Positions 1 to 27,510 of a stretch of 64,000 nucleotides of DNA are shown in pieces (position 1 is the stretch's first letter; each line of letters opens with the position of its first letter). The notes under the pieces were generated by a model, which was not told the DNA's origin, did not search any database, and saw only the letters and a list, made by a program, of their open reading frames with translations. A program made the position numbers and the translations under genes. Source of the stretch: Aptenodytes patagonicus (Eukaryota; Chordata; Aves; Sphenisciformes; Spheniscidae); contig NC_134974.1 of the NCBI RefSeq assembly GCF_965638725.1, forward strand, positions 2,502,143-2,566,142. The letters run 5' to 3'.

Positions 1-3000
1 AAGCTTCAGAAATAAAGTGACAGAAAATAGTCAAAACTCTGATTTACGAGACGGGCCTGCCGTAGCTCTTAAATGCATTTTTATTGTACCACTTCGTCTG
101 CTACAGGCAGGCGCTGTACAAAGCACAGCAAAAATGGTGGTTCCTGCTGCAGAGAGTTTTAGCATACGGTTGTTCACCAGGCTCACTATCAGCCAGCGCA
201 TTTTAGCATAGCAAGATGTAGTTTAAACTTAACCATTAGCCAGCTCCCCAAAAAGCCAAGGAAGTTTAGAGCAGGTTTGCAAGCAGAAAACAGCTGCTAA
301 GATAAACCAGCGTACCGCTTGAACGAATACTTGCATTTCACTCGCAACTGTAAGGCTTCGGTCTGAGCAGCGCACGTGGCTTTGTATTTACAAAGCGTCT
401 CAATTTCTGCGTCTCGGGTACCTTAAAGAGATTTATTTTTTAAGGAGGTGGGGGTTTGTTTTTAGGTGGTTTCAACTTCCCATGCAATGCCAGCTCAGCG
501 CTTCCATCCCCATGGGAACCTTCCCCGAGAAGCGTTACAGAAATTAACTCAAAAAACATAGAAAAGAATGCATCTTCCATTTTCAAGTGTTGGAAGTCAC
601 GCATTCGTAAAAGTAAATGTTTGAAGTGAAGCTGACCAATCCTATATTTATCCAGCCAGCACTAAAAGTGTCCTAATAATCCAAGTTAATATTAAAACCT
701 GTAAAGTAATGCAAGTAAGGCAAGCCACTTTTCTTTTTTTAATCCCTCCTCCTATTTCTTCCCGGTTAGTGGATGCTATTCTCTTTTCACTCCTAACCAG
801 GAGATTTTAACAACATAAAACTTGCTTAAATTGGCACAACTGAAAGCTTTCAATCTCGCAGGCTTCGCAATTTAAGCCTTTTTCAGTTAAATAAGACCAG
901 TAAACTGTGCGGTGGCTCACCTCACCCTCAGAAAGATGAGGGAGCAGAAAGGTTTTGCAGATTTATTTTTCAGTAAGTTTATCTGAAAACGGAGAAGTGC
1001 TTTATCTACCTCTCTCTCAGGTTTCCGAGGCGACCTGCTTTGCCCGTGCAGCATTTCGAGGAAGGACAGAAGGCCCAGGATGGCACGACACTGAACGCAA
1101 GCTGCCGTTTGAACACTTAAAATAAGCTCCAGCTTATTTTTGCGGCCAGTTTGCCCTGCTCAAGCTGCGAGGACGTTCAGCATATTTGGAGGCATTATCC
1201 AGTATTCACTGGAGCCCTGCAGCCCATTTTTCAACGTCGAGAAAAAGAGGACCCAGCTTCTAAAGAACAATTTTCACAAGTAATTTAGTTTATTAATAAT
1301 CTCTATGTATATAATGCTTATGCAGATGGTAAGTATTTTTCCCCCTCAGTTTAAAAGGGCCAAGCTAAAATTGGTCAGTCAGTCTGCCCGTAGTTATAAA
1401 TATTAAACACAGATGTTGAAAGTTCTTTCTCTTTTCCTCCCGAATTTGTTCAAAAAAAAAACCCCTTTCCTATTACGCAAAATATCATGCAACTCCGAAG
1501 ACTACCCTTACATAAACACTTTGCGATACGCTAACAGTTAAAAGCCACGAGTACCTGCCTTTCTCGTTCACTGGATCCTTACAGAGCTGGCTCATAACAC
1601 ACATTTTCCATTCTTACCCCAAACAACGGCTTTTTTTTTTTTTTTGCTGTACATTCAGCTACGCATCCTTTGTCCGCCAAGCTGCGAAACCTTGATCTAG
1701 CACTACGCTGGCAGGAGAAGAAGTGAACTTCCTGATCAAGCCCACACCACCACCAATACACGTGACTCAGATTTTACTACTTGGAATAATCTGACTGTTT
1801 CATGGGATATCGCTGTGAGCCAAAAGCGTATTTTGCCGCAGGACGGGATCACAACTTTGACAGTTTCCCTTTCAGACATATTTTTGCTAAGCTGAATCAG
1901 GGATTCTTGTTTTTTCTAACACACCATCTCTAACTTCTGATTGCTGAAGAATTTCAGATCATTATGTGAAACCACAACCACGTATTTCCAGACGCCAGTT
2001 CTGCACCCTTGCCTCAGAATCACCGCAGACAAATGACCCAACACGTTTTCTCAATGTTTAAAGCCACAAAAGCTTCCTATATCGTTAGAATGACAAAAAA
2101 AAAAATCATCCTTTAGAAGTCACATTGAACAGTCCTTGATAAACCTGAACATGTCACACAACCCAAGACCTCGCCGGCCTCAAGCCACAAGCAAGAATAG
2201 TCAGAAACCACAAGCCAAAAAAAAAAAAAACCAACCCCACCCAAAAAAACACAGAAGCCTAAATTCTGACCTCAGTCACCACGTTGTAAATCCATTACAA
2301 CTTCACAGATGCTGGGTTATTCCAGATACATACTAATTTCAGAGCAACTCAGCCAGAAATTTGATAAAGCCCGGAAGATTCGATTTTATTCGGCAAGCAT
2401 CAGATACCACCAACTTCCAGCTTCCCCCAAACAGGGAGTCACCCCTCGGTTATCAACCTGCGGGAGCAAAAGCTGAAGGAACATTCTGCGTTCTGCTGAC
2501 AGGCGCTCACACCCTTGCTTATGCACCAGCTATTCAGCTCGGCAGTTTAAAAAGGGGTGGAGAGGAGATTGGTAAAAATCCTTTTCAAAACAGCGCCATC
2601 AGATTTTTGTCTGTTGCTAATTAAGAAAACCTCAGTGAAACGCACAGCAAAAAAAAAAAAAAAAAAAAGGGTCTAAAACCAACATAAACCACTAAGGACA
2701 ATAAACGCAAGCGAGCCCCACTAGTGCTCACTCCCCCGGGGAGGGCGATGATGGAAACCAGACCCCGGCACCAGGTACACCAGAGCAGCCTGCGCAGGGC
2801 CCACGCCAAGCGCCGAAGCTCGGGGAGCGGAGACGAGCGCGACCGCCTTCCTCCCCGCCGCAGCAGGCTCACACGCCGTCTCCTTCTCTCCACCTCCAGC
2901 TTGCCTTCTTCCCAACGCGGCCTGCCAGGCAACGGGGGTGCCTCCTCCGAAAGCTCCTGCCGTCTGACAACCACGCTGGTTCTCCAAAACACACACACAC

Positions 3001-3647
3001 ACACCCCCCCCAGAGCACCCCCAAGCCGGGCACCCCCAAGCCGGGTCCCTCGGCACCCTTTCCCCACGCTGGCTCCCTCGTTTCTTCTCGGGGGGTGCCC
3101 CCCACCCCATCCCACCCTCCCACGGGGCCCCTCCTGACCCAGCCCCCCCCCCAGCCCTCTCACCTCAGCCCCGAACCCTCCGAGCTCCAGGTAACGCCCC
3201 TGGGCTCCCCCAAAGCTCCTGCCCCGACCCACCCCGTTAACCCAGCCCCTCGAAAGCCTCCGGCCCCGGCTGACACCTTCCACCCACCCCAAAGCTCCCA
3301 CGGCCCGGCCCGGGCCTCCTCCACGAGCCCTCTGGCCCGGCCCGGCCCCTACTAACGGCACCACCAGCCCAGCTGCCCCGACCCAACCTCCCTCCACCGA
3401 GCGCTGCCTCTCTCAACGGCTCCTCAGCAGCCCCCCGCCCGGCCCGGAGCCCCCGCCCGGCCCGGAGCCCCCTCAGGCCCCCGGAGCCCCCTCAGGCCCC
3501 CGGGACGCCCCAGCCCGACACCACACACACACACACACACACCCCCGGGGACCGACCCCCCGGCGCCCCCGCAGCCTCCCCGCGACTGCCGCAGGCCAGG
3601 CGGCCCTCCCCCTCCGCGGCCCGCCCGGCCCAGACGCCCCGGCTCAC
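1..3647 (-). other. ARNT: ARNT intron 1 (partial)
   Basis: This stretch lies downstream, on the minus strand, of the ARNT first coding exon. I find no second exon matching the ARNT N-terminus, so it reads as intron 1 running off the left edge. Positions 1-2700 are distinctly more A+T-rich than the rest of the window, with poly-A runs near 1630, 2220 and 2650. From about 2720 it becomes very C-rich on the plus strand as it enters the promoter CpG island, with short CA repeats near 2990 and 3522. Open frames in the C-rich part are compositional and resemble no protein I know. Confidence 0.7.
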
Positions 3648-3672
3648 CCGGGTTGGCGGCGGTAGCTGCCAT
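3648..3672 (-). CDS. ARNT: ARNT (HIF-1 beta) first coding exon
   Basis: The minus-strand ATG at 3672-3670 opens a short reading frame MAATAANP, which matches the human ARNT start MAATTANP. The exon stops after a single extra base at a canonical donor (CCGG|GTGAGC, GT at 3647-3646), the same phase as human ARNT exon 1. ARNT is the bHLH-PAS nuclear partner of HIF-alpha, AHR and SIM proteins. Only these eight codons plus one base are in the window; the bHLH and PAS domains lie to the left. Orientation (minus, divergent from SETDB1) agrees with human 1q21. The short match alone would be weak; synteny makes it convincing. Confidence 0.85.
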
Positions 3673-4014
3673 GGCCGGCGCGGGCTCGGCGGCCGCCCCC
3701 CGCCTCCCTCCTCACCGCCACTGCCAAGATGGCGGCACAGGAAAACCCTCTGCGCTGCCGCGCAGCCTAACCTGCCCGCCGAGAGGGGCGGGGCGGGGAC
3801 GGGGCGCGGCGCTCCTATTGGTCCAGCCGGGGAGCGGAGGGGGGGGCGGGGCGAGCGCGCCCGGCGGCACAGCCAGCAGGGTACGGTGAGCGCGGCCATG
3901 CCCCGCCCCTACCACGGGAGGGGGCGGGACTCCGGAGGGGGCGTGGCTACGACGGGGGTGTGTGGGGAGGGGTGCGCGCGTGGGGCGAGCTAAAGGTCGG
4001 GTCGGGTGACGTCA
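3673..4014 (-). promoter_or_regulatory. ARNT: ARNT CpG-island promoter
   Basis: CpG-dense sequence without a TATA box lies directly upstream of the ARNT start. Visible elements are GC boxes at about 3785-3798, an inverted CCAAT box (ATTGG, 3817-3821) and a perfect CRE palindrome TGACGTCA at 4007-4014. This is typical of a constitutive promoter; the exact transcription start cannot be fixed from sequence. Confidence 0.65.
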
Positions 4015-4065
4015 CGCGCCGGGTGGTTTGGGGTTTTTTTTTTGGTCGGAGGGCAGGAATGCGGC

Positions 4066-4905
4066 TGGGATCGGGATTGGGACCGGATTAGGGCTGGGAC
4101 GGGGATTAGGGCCGAGACTGGGATTAGGGTTGAGACTGGGATTGGGATTAGGGCTGAGACTGGGATTAGGGTTGAGACTGGGATGGGGATTAGGGCTGAG
4201 ACTGGGATTAGGGTTGAGACTGGGATGGGGATTAGGGCTGAGACTGGGACTGAGTCTGGGACTGGGATTAGGGTTGGGGCAGGGATTGGGACGGGGATTA
4301 GGGCCGAGACTGGGATTAGGGCTGAGACTGGGACTGAGTCTGGGACTGGGATTAGGGCTGAGACTGGGATGGGGATTAGGGCTGAGACTGGGATGGGGAT
4401 TAGGGCTGAGACTGGGATTGAGTCTGGGACTGGGATTAGGGCTGAGGCTGGGATGGGGATTAGGGCTGAGACTGGGATGGGATTAGGTCTGAGACTGGGA
4501 TTAGGGCTGAGACTGGGACTGAGTCTGGGACTGGGATTAGGGTTGGGGCAGGGATTGGGACGGGGATTAGGGTTGAGACTGGGATTAGGGCTGAGACTGG
4601 GATCGAGTCTGGGACTGGGATTAGGGCTGAGACTGGGATTAGAGTTGGGGCAGGGATTGGGACGGGGATTAGGGTTGAGACTGGGACAGGGATTAGGGTT
4701 GAGACTGGGATTTACTCTAGGACTGGGATTAGGGCTGAGACTGGGACGGGGATTAGGGTTGAGACTGGGATCGAGTCTGGGACTGGGATTAGGGCTGAGA
4801 CTGGGACTGAGGTTGGGGCGGGGATTGGGGGCGGGGATTCAGACTGGGCGTGGGATTTGGGCTGGAATTGGGACTGGGATTGGACCCGGTCTTGGGGTCA
4901 GGATT
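4066..4905 (+). repeat. Telomere-like G-rich minisatellite
   Basis: A degenerate tandem array in which GGGATTAGGG alternates with CTGAGACTG-type spacers, giving a basic unit of about 18 bp and longer composite units. About 26 TTAGGG hexamers can be counted on the plus strand. It lies just outside the ARNT promoter. Frames through it encode only Gly/Leu/Arg or Gly/Ile/Glu/Thr repeats and are not proposed as genes. Confidence 0.9.
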
Positions 4906-6611
4906 AGGCTGGGGGGGGGGGAGGGGGCACCAGTGAAGCGTTAATTAGGGCTGAGCGCGGGTCGCAGGTCTCACCCCCGGCCACCCCGTGACCAGAGCGT
5001 GGGGTCGGCGCCGCACCCCGGGGTCCTGCCAGGCACCCCGGGACAGGGCAACCCCGGACGTAGCGTCCCCCTTATCCCCCCTTCCGCTCCCCCCGGCCAC
5101 CGGCAGGACCCCAAAACTCAGCCTTTGCCGAAAAATCACCGGAAAAAACCAGCCCGCGCCAGCCCCGGGGGCACTCGCAGGGGTGGCAAAGCTTCGCCGT
5201 GAAATCATCCTCCTCCTCAAAGCCATCTTTTTTCCTCTCGGCGGGGGGGGGGGGGGGAGTAAAGAAACCCGAGGGAGCCGGGGGGTTTCTGTGCTGTTTA
5301 AGCCGTTTCGGGGCTCGTTGCGAGGCTGTTTCGCAAGAGCCAAACGGGCGGCTCAGTTCGAAGCCCAAAGCGTTGCGGTTTCAAAGAGTTTTGCCCGGTT
5401 TGGTCCGAAACGAGGCAAGGACCAGCTCCGAATTACCACGCAGGCTGGGGAGGACCTGGCTCCCGCTGCATTTTGGGGATAAATCCTCCTCCACGCTCCC
5501 CGATTCACCCCGTGCCCTGCAAGACCCGCGAAGGGACCCCCGGGAGCCTTCGCCCGCCGGGCGCAGGGGGGTGCTGGAAATAGCGGGGGAGAATTTAATC
5601 CGCCGGATTCTTTCTCCCCGTTACCGGGAGCGTCTGAAAGGCGACGCCACCGCGTTCCTGCAGTTATTCATGAAGCCCCGGTGACGGCAGGCACCCGCAG
5701 CCGGGGACAGCGGGGCAGGGAGAGGGGCACAGCGTCCGTCCATCCGTCCGTCCGTCCACGGGGAGGTAAGGAGCTGCCCCCGTCGGCGCACACGGGACGG
5801 GGCTGAGACCCGGGGGGGGGACGGGGGACGGGGGACTTCCCGCAACCTCTGGGCGCCGCAGAGGTCCTCTTGATTTATCTGCCGCCCTGGGCGTAGCGAG
5901 GGCTGCGGTCGTTTGCTCCTGGAGCATACGTTAGCTTTATGAACACGTTAAAAAAATAAATCTCTCTCTCTATATATAGGCATACGCCTATACACACGCA
6001 GCTCGGTCCACGTGGCTCTCCTGGCGCCGCTCAACAAGCCTCCGCGTCTCCTCCGACCTTGTACGAATCTAATTATCCGTCCGCTGCCACAAACGTCTCC
6101 CTTCAGCAGCGAGAAAACCCTCCTTTACCACCCCTGTTTGCTTACCGGCGGTTTTCCCTCCCGTCCGGCTTCCAGCCCCAGGCGGCGGCGGCGGCCGTTC
6201 TGCTGGGGGTCAGCCGAGCCCCGGCGCGCCTCGTTGCACCTAACACAGCGGGGAGCGCGGGGTCCTGCGGGGGGGGGGGGGGGGGAACCAACCAAAAACA
6301 GCTTAAGGGGGCTATTTTAACCTGCATTTCCCTGGGAAATGAGGAGGCTGGGCAGGGAAGGGGAGCTGGAAGGGGTGGCGGGGTGAGACAATCAAGATCC
6401 CCGTGGCGAGGGTGCCTGGGACAAGGATGGGAAGACAGCGGGCGTCCCCCAAGCCGCAACCGACAGCCGCGACAAGGAGCAGAGGGGTCTCAAGGCCACG
6501 ATTTCCCCGTTTTGGCTCCTTTTGACACACACCCCCCCCCCCCCCCCCGGTACCTCCCCTGCACCGCGACCCGCTCAGCCCCTGTGAATCCCGCCCGTCT
6601 CTGCCCCGCAG
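4906..6611. other. CpG-rich intergenic / possible 5' part of the cortexin-like gene
   Basis: No coding exon recognised. The stretch includes long G runs (5239, 6270), a C run (6531-6548), a TATA-like sequence TATATATAGG at 5971-5980 preceded by CT repeats, and a polypyrimidine tract ending in the acceptor at 6610-6611. A plus-strand 5' exon of the CTXND-type gene should lie somewhere here; one possible donor (GGGTGAGA, GT at 6383-6384) does not give the right phase, so I cannot place the exon. Confidence 0.45.
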
Positions 6612-6837
6612 CGATGCCGCTGGCAGCCGGGCGCTCGGGGCCGCGCACCTGAGGGCCACCCGCGCGGAGAAGGCCACGGCGCCGCCGGCAGTCGACGCGG
6701 ACAAGGGCTTCGCCAGGGCCTTCGTGGTGCTCGTGGGCCTCTTCCTCCCGGCCACGATGGTGCGGCGCGCCAAGCTCATGGTGGACCCTTACAGCGCCAT
6801 CCCGACCTCCACCTGGGAAGAGGAGCAGATCAGCTGA
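6612..6837 (+). CDS. CTXND2: Cortexin-domain microprotein, terminal exon
   Basis: After a good acceptor (CCCCGCAG ending at 6611) an open frame from 6613 to the TGA at 6835-6837 codes 74 residues. It contains VDADKGFARAF, one hydrophobic helix (VVLVGLFLPATMV), then RRAKLMVDPYSAIPTSTWEEEQIS. The DKG-helix-R.AK..DPYSAIPTSTWEE pattern is that of cortexin-domain proteins; the C-terminus looks closest to CTXND1, while position between ARNT and SETDB1 points to CTXND2. These are single-pass membrane microproteins of unknown biochemical role. No in-frame ATG exists in the exon: the only ATG (6614) is out of frame and stops after 12 codons, so the start must be in an upstream exon, be non-AUG, or be lost. 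Paralogue choice is an inference. Confidence 0.6.
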
Positions 6838-7040
6838 GCCGGGGCCAGCTGGCCCCGGGGACCCCTGACCGCCCCGGGGACCCCTGACAGCCCCGGGGAC
6901 CCCGGTCCCCCGGCACACCCCACAGCCCTCCCTCACCACGGGGCGCTCCAGGGCACCCCCAGGCCCTCCAACAACCCCCAGCATCGCAGGGACCCCGGCC
7001 CCCTCCGGGGCCACCCAGCGCCCCAGGGCCCTCCAGCACC

Positions 7041-8095
7041 GTGGAGGTCCCAGCACCCTCAGAGCCACCCGTCACCCCCCAAGGGCCCCCCCCGGCACAC
7101 TCAGAGCCACCCGTCGCCCCCCAAGGCCCCCCAGGACCACCACCCGTCGCCCCCCAGGGTCCCCCATCACCTCAGAGCCACCCGTCACCCCCCAAGGCCC
7201 CCCAGGACCACCACCCGTCGCCCCCCCAGGGTCCCCCATCACCTCAGAGCCACCCGTCGCCCCCCAAGGCCCCCCAGGACCACCACCCGTCGCCCCCCCA
7301 GGGTCCCGCATCACCTCAGAGCCACCCGTCGCCCCCCAAGGCCCCCCCAGGACCACCACCCGTCGCCCCCCCAGGGTCCCGCATCACCTCAGAGCCACCC
7401 GTCGCCCCCCAAGGCCCCCCCAGGACCACCACCCGTCGCCCCCCCAGGGTCCCGCATCACCTCAGAGCCACCCGTCGCCCCCCAAGGCCCCCCCAGGACC
7501 ACCACCCGTCGCCCCCCCAGGGTCCCGCATCACCTCAGAGCCACCCGTTGCCCCCCAAGGGCCCCCCCGGCACCCTCAGAGCCACCCGTCGCCCCACAGG
7601 GTCCCCCATCACCTCAGAGCCACCCGTCGCCCCCCAAGGCCCCCCCAGGACCACCACCCATCGCCCCACAGGGTCCCCCATCACCTCAGAGCCACCCGTC
7701 GCCCCCCAAGGCCCCCCAGGACCACCACCCGTCGCCCCCCCAGGGTCCCCCATCACCTCAGAGCCACCTGTTGCCCCCCAAGGCCCCCCAGGACCACCAC
7801 CCGTCGCCCCCCCAGGGTCCTGCATCACCTCAGAGCCACCCGTCGCCCCCCAAGGGCCCCCCCAGCACCCTCAGAGCCACCCGTCGCCCCCCAAGGCCCC
7901 CCAGGACCCTCAGAGCCACCCATTGCCCACCAAGGGCCCCCCCGGCACCCTCAGAGCCACCCATCGCCCCCCAAGGGCCCCCCCGGCACCCTCAGAGCCA
8001 CCCGTCGCCCCCCAGGGTCCCCCATCACCTCAGAGCCACCCGTCGCCCCCCAAGAGCCCCCCCAGGACCACCACCCGTCGCCCCCCCAGCGCCCC
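7041..8095 (+). repeat. 72-bp proline-coding minisatellite
   Basis: Tandem array with period 72 bp, measured from successive CACCTCAGAGCC anchors at 7168, 7240 and 7312; later copies are shortened or rearranged. As 72 is a multiple of three and the unit is C-rich without stops on the plus strand, a 458-codon Pro/Ser/His/Gln frame runs from 7041 to 8417. I read this as a by-product of the repeat: it lacks any recognisable domain and runs into the SETDB1 promoter. Confidence 0.9.
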
Positions 8096-8239
8096 CCATC
8101 CCCTCACAGCCACCAGTACCCCCAGGGCCCACCATCCTCCCCGGGCCCCCCACCACCTCTGGGCCCCCAGCACCCCCCGGGCCTACCGGCCCCTTCGGGC
8201 CCCCCCCGGCCCTTCCCATCACCTTCCTATAGGTGGCAG

Positions 8240-8528
8240 CACCGCGCCTTTCCCGGGGCGCTGCCCCTTTAAGGGCCCCTGGCTCCTCCCCTCCGCGCAT
8301 GCGCCTTGGCCAGTGCCCCCCCCGCGGAGGCCCGTCCCTCGCGCATGCGCAGTACCGCGCCTCTGCCGCCGTGCCGACCGGCGGGGGAGAATCGGGCTCC
8401 TCGGAGGCCGCTGTTAACGGAAGTGACGTCGCGCAGCTTCCGGTTCGGACCCCCCCCCCGCCCCCCCCATCACCCCTTTCTCCTCCTTCTCCCCGACGAC
8501 CGGGGTCGCGGCGGGCCCCGGGGCCTCG
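8240..8528 (+). promoter_or_regulatory. SETDB1: SETDB1 promoter and untranslated exon 1
   Basis: CpG island with two perfect NRF-1 palindromes GCGCATGCGC (8295-8304, 8341-8350), then a dense cluster: ETS site CGGAAG (8418-8423) abutting a CRE-like TGACGTC (8424-8430), and an inverted ETS site CTTCCGG (8437-8443). Exon 1 probably starts just after this cluster and ends at 8528, where CCTCG|GTGAGTG is a strong donor. No TATA box. NRF-1/ETS/CRE combinations are typical of constitutive promoters. Confidence 0.7.
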
Positions 8529-8559
8529 GTGAGTGCGGTCTGCCCGGGGGGGGGCCGTG

Positions 8560-8970
8560 GGGCTGGGGGGCGGAGGCGTTGGGGGACTGTGTGGGGATAC
8601 TCGGGGCAGGAGGGGGCCGTGAGGCGGGGGGAGTCGGGCAGGGAGGGGCGGGGGGCCGTGGGGTGGGGAGGTGTGGGGGGACTGGGGGGGGGGGCACTGG
8701 GGCGAGGAGGGGGCCGTGGGGCGGGGGGGGGGGGGGGGACACTGGGGCGAGGAGGGGGCCATGGGGCAGGGAGGTGCGGGGGGGCGACACTGGGGCGAGG
8801 AGGGGGCCGTGGGGCGGGGGGGGGACACTGGGGCGAGGAGGGGGCCATGGGGCAGGGAGGTGCGGGGGGACTGGGGGGGACACTGGGGTGAGGAGGGGGC
8901 CGTGGGGCGGGGAGGTGCGGGGGGACTGGGGGGGGGGACACTGGGGCGAGGAGGGGGCCGTGGGGCGGGG
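8560..8970 (+). repeat. G-rich minisatellite in SETDB1 intron 1
   Basis: Irregular tandem copies built around CACTGGGGCGAGGAGG and GGCCGTGGGGCGGG. The CACTGGGG anchor recurs at 8695, 8740, 8788, 8826, 8881 and 8939, so spacing varies from 38 to 58 bp. Non-coding, with long G runs. Confidence 0.85.
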
Positions 8971-10276
8971 GGAATCGGGGTGAGGGCTTGGGGTGAGAGG
9001 GGGGCGTGAGGAGCTCCCCACGCGGGAGGGGCGGGGGTTTCTTTTGGGGTGCGGGGTGGGGGGGGGGGGCGTGGGCAGGGACTCGTATAGGCCGCGGGGC
9101 CGACGGAACCTTGCGGGTATAAGGGCGTAAGGGAGAGCGTAAGGGCGTTAGGAGTGGGGGAGCGGAGGCTGGGGGGTTGACGGGGGCTTGGGGTCGCAGG
9201 GGGGCTGTGGCGGCACGGGGCTGGGGTGCTGTGGGCGGAGGGACGGGGTTTGGGGTCGGGGGTGCGGTGGGGGCTGTTGGACAGAGGCCTAGGTGTGGGA
9301 GGGGAGGTGGGACGCGTTGGGAGACGGGGGCCGTTTGGGTGATGGGGGGGGGGTGCGTTTGGGAGGCGCGTGGTCAGTGGGGTGGGAGTGCAGCTGGGAG
9401 AGGCGGGGGGGGGGCGTGGGCCGCCTTTGTAGGGCTGGAGGGAAGCGTGCGGAGCCGTGGTTGGGGGTGGCCTGGGTGCAGCTGGGAGAGAAGTGGGGGC
9501 AGAGGGGGCTGGAGGGGGCTGGAGCCGGGCGACGGGAGAGAGGAGGAGGGCGGGGGGCTGGGTTGATGGAGGAGCGGGAGGCGAGGGGGGCTGGAGACGA
9601 CGGTGTGCTTAGATACAGACAGGGGAGAGGTGAGAGCGGGGAGCACTGCGGGAAGGAGGAAGGTGTCTGCGAGTGCCGCTGACAGGGGCGGGGGGGGGGG
9701 GCACAGACCTGAAAATGATGGAGACTGGTGGGGTTATCGCCAGGCCCAGCTCAAAGGGAGACGCGGGGGCCGCAGGCCCGGGCAGAGGAAACCGCTGGGG
9801 CCATCCTTGGGGCTGGACGTTATAAAGTTCCTTGAACACGGCAGGCAGGGGAGGATAGGGGCTTCTTGGGGGCTGCTGCGTGGAGGCGGAGCTGCGGGAC
9901 GGATTGGGAGAGGCATCTGCGTGGTTCTCCTCCCAGGCTGGGCAGAGGGTTGGGAACTGCCCCGCGGGTTTTGCGGAGGAGAGGGCTCTGAGGTGGCGAA
10001 GCGTAAGGCTCCGGCGGTCAGCGGGTTTGGAGAGTTTGTGCAGAGATGGGAGGAGGCGTCAGGAATCCCTGGTTATCCGGGGAGCCCCTGGCTCCACAGT
10101 TTTCTTGCACTTCGGCTGTTTTTGGCTCCCTGTGATGTTATCTTAACATATGTAACGTTTTCTTCCTGACTAGCTTTCAAAAAACGGAGCTTACGCTCAC
10201 GCGAGCGCTGTGCCTCAGAGGATGTGCTGCAGTGGTAGGGTTTCATCGGCCTTTTCTCACCCCTTTGCGGTGTCAG
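8971..10276 (+). other. SETDB1: SETDB1 intron 1, remainder
   Basis: G-rich but non-repetitive intron sequence running to the acceptor TTTGCGGTGTCAG at 10276. No exon, repeat family or RNA gene recognised. Confidence 0.6.
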
Positions 10277-10287
10277 GTGCAGCAGAA

Positions 10288-26797
<16,510 letters not shown>

Positions 26798-27510
26798 GCC
26801 CACCCGTGCTCCCACCGGATCCCTCTTAACCACAGGCCTGGTGCTGACTTTCCCTTTGTGAGGGTAAAGTTTCTTCTCAAGAGGTGGCTGTTTAGTAGTA
26901 ACCGTTACGAAGCCGAGCACCGTGGCTTCGAGTTCTCCCGTTCACTTGAAAATTACAGCGGCAGATGGACACGGACCAGAAACGTAACCTGGCACCCGTG
27001 TGACGGCTGCGGGGGGGGGGCGATGCCCGAACCTGTTGCCGTGAGCTTTGCTTCTACCACGTCCCAGGGGCTACAGTCGCCCCGTTGAGAGGATGGTCCC
27101 TCCCTCGGCGCCGCAGGAAAGGCCCTTAGCCACGCCGTTACCTGCCTGAGCGCTTGACAAGCGGCTGTTCCTGCTCTCTTCCAGCTCTCCACCAAATTTA
27201 AGACAGAAATTCCTGGGCAGCTACAGCTCACGCTGGTGGTGCTGCCGCTTTTCCAGCGGGAAACACTTCACCGAGACTCCAGGGAAGTGCTTGACGGTTG
27301 GGACTGAGCCGTCGATGTCCCTGCAGCCTTGGGACGGGACTGGGAGGGAGCGAGGATGGTGGAGATAAGCCTGGTAAGAGTGGACCAATCTGGATTTATA
27401 GCGGTGACGTGAATTTAAGTGGGGGGGGGGGGAAGCATCTGTCTTCAACTGTGATATGTTGTAAAGAATCTTTTCATTGTTAAAAAGCAATAAAGTATGT
27501 TTTTCTATTA
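26798..27510 (+). other. SETDB1: SETDB1 3' UTR
   Basis: Runs from the SETDB1 stop to a polyadenylation signal AATAAA at 27489-27494; cleavage is expected shortly after. Confidence 0.7.

Noticed and set aside
7041-8417. 458-codon proline-rich open frame
   Set aside because: Entirely explained by the 72-bp stop-free tandem unit; no domain, and it overlaps the SETDB1 promoter.
10222-10287. Upstream in-frame ATG for SETDB1
   Set aside because: It lies before the acceptor at 10276 and its residues do not resemble the human N-terminus.
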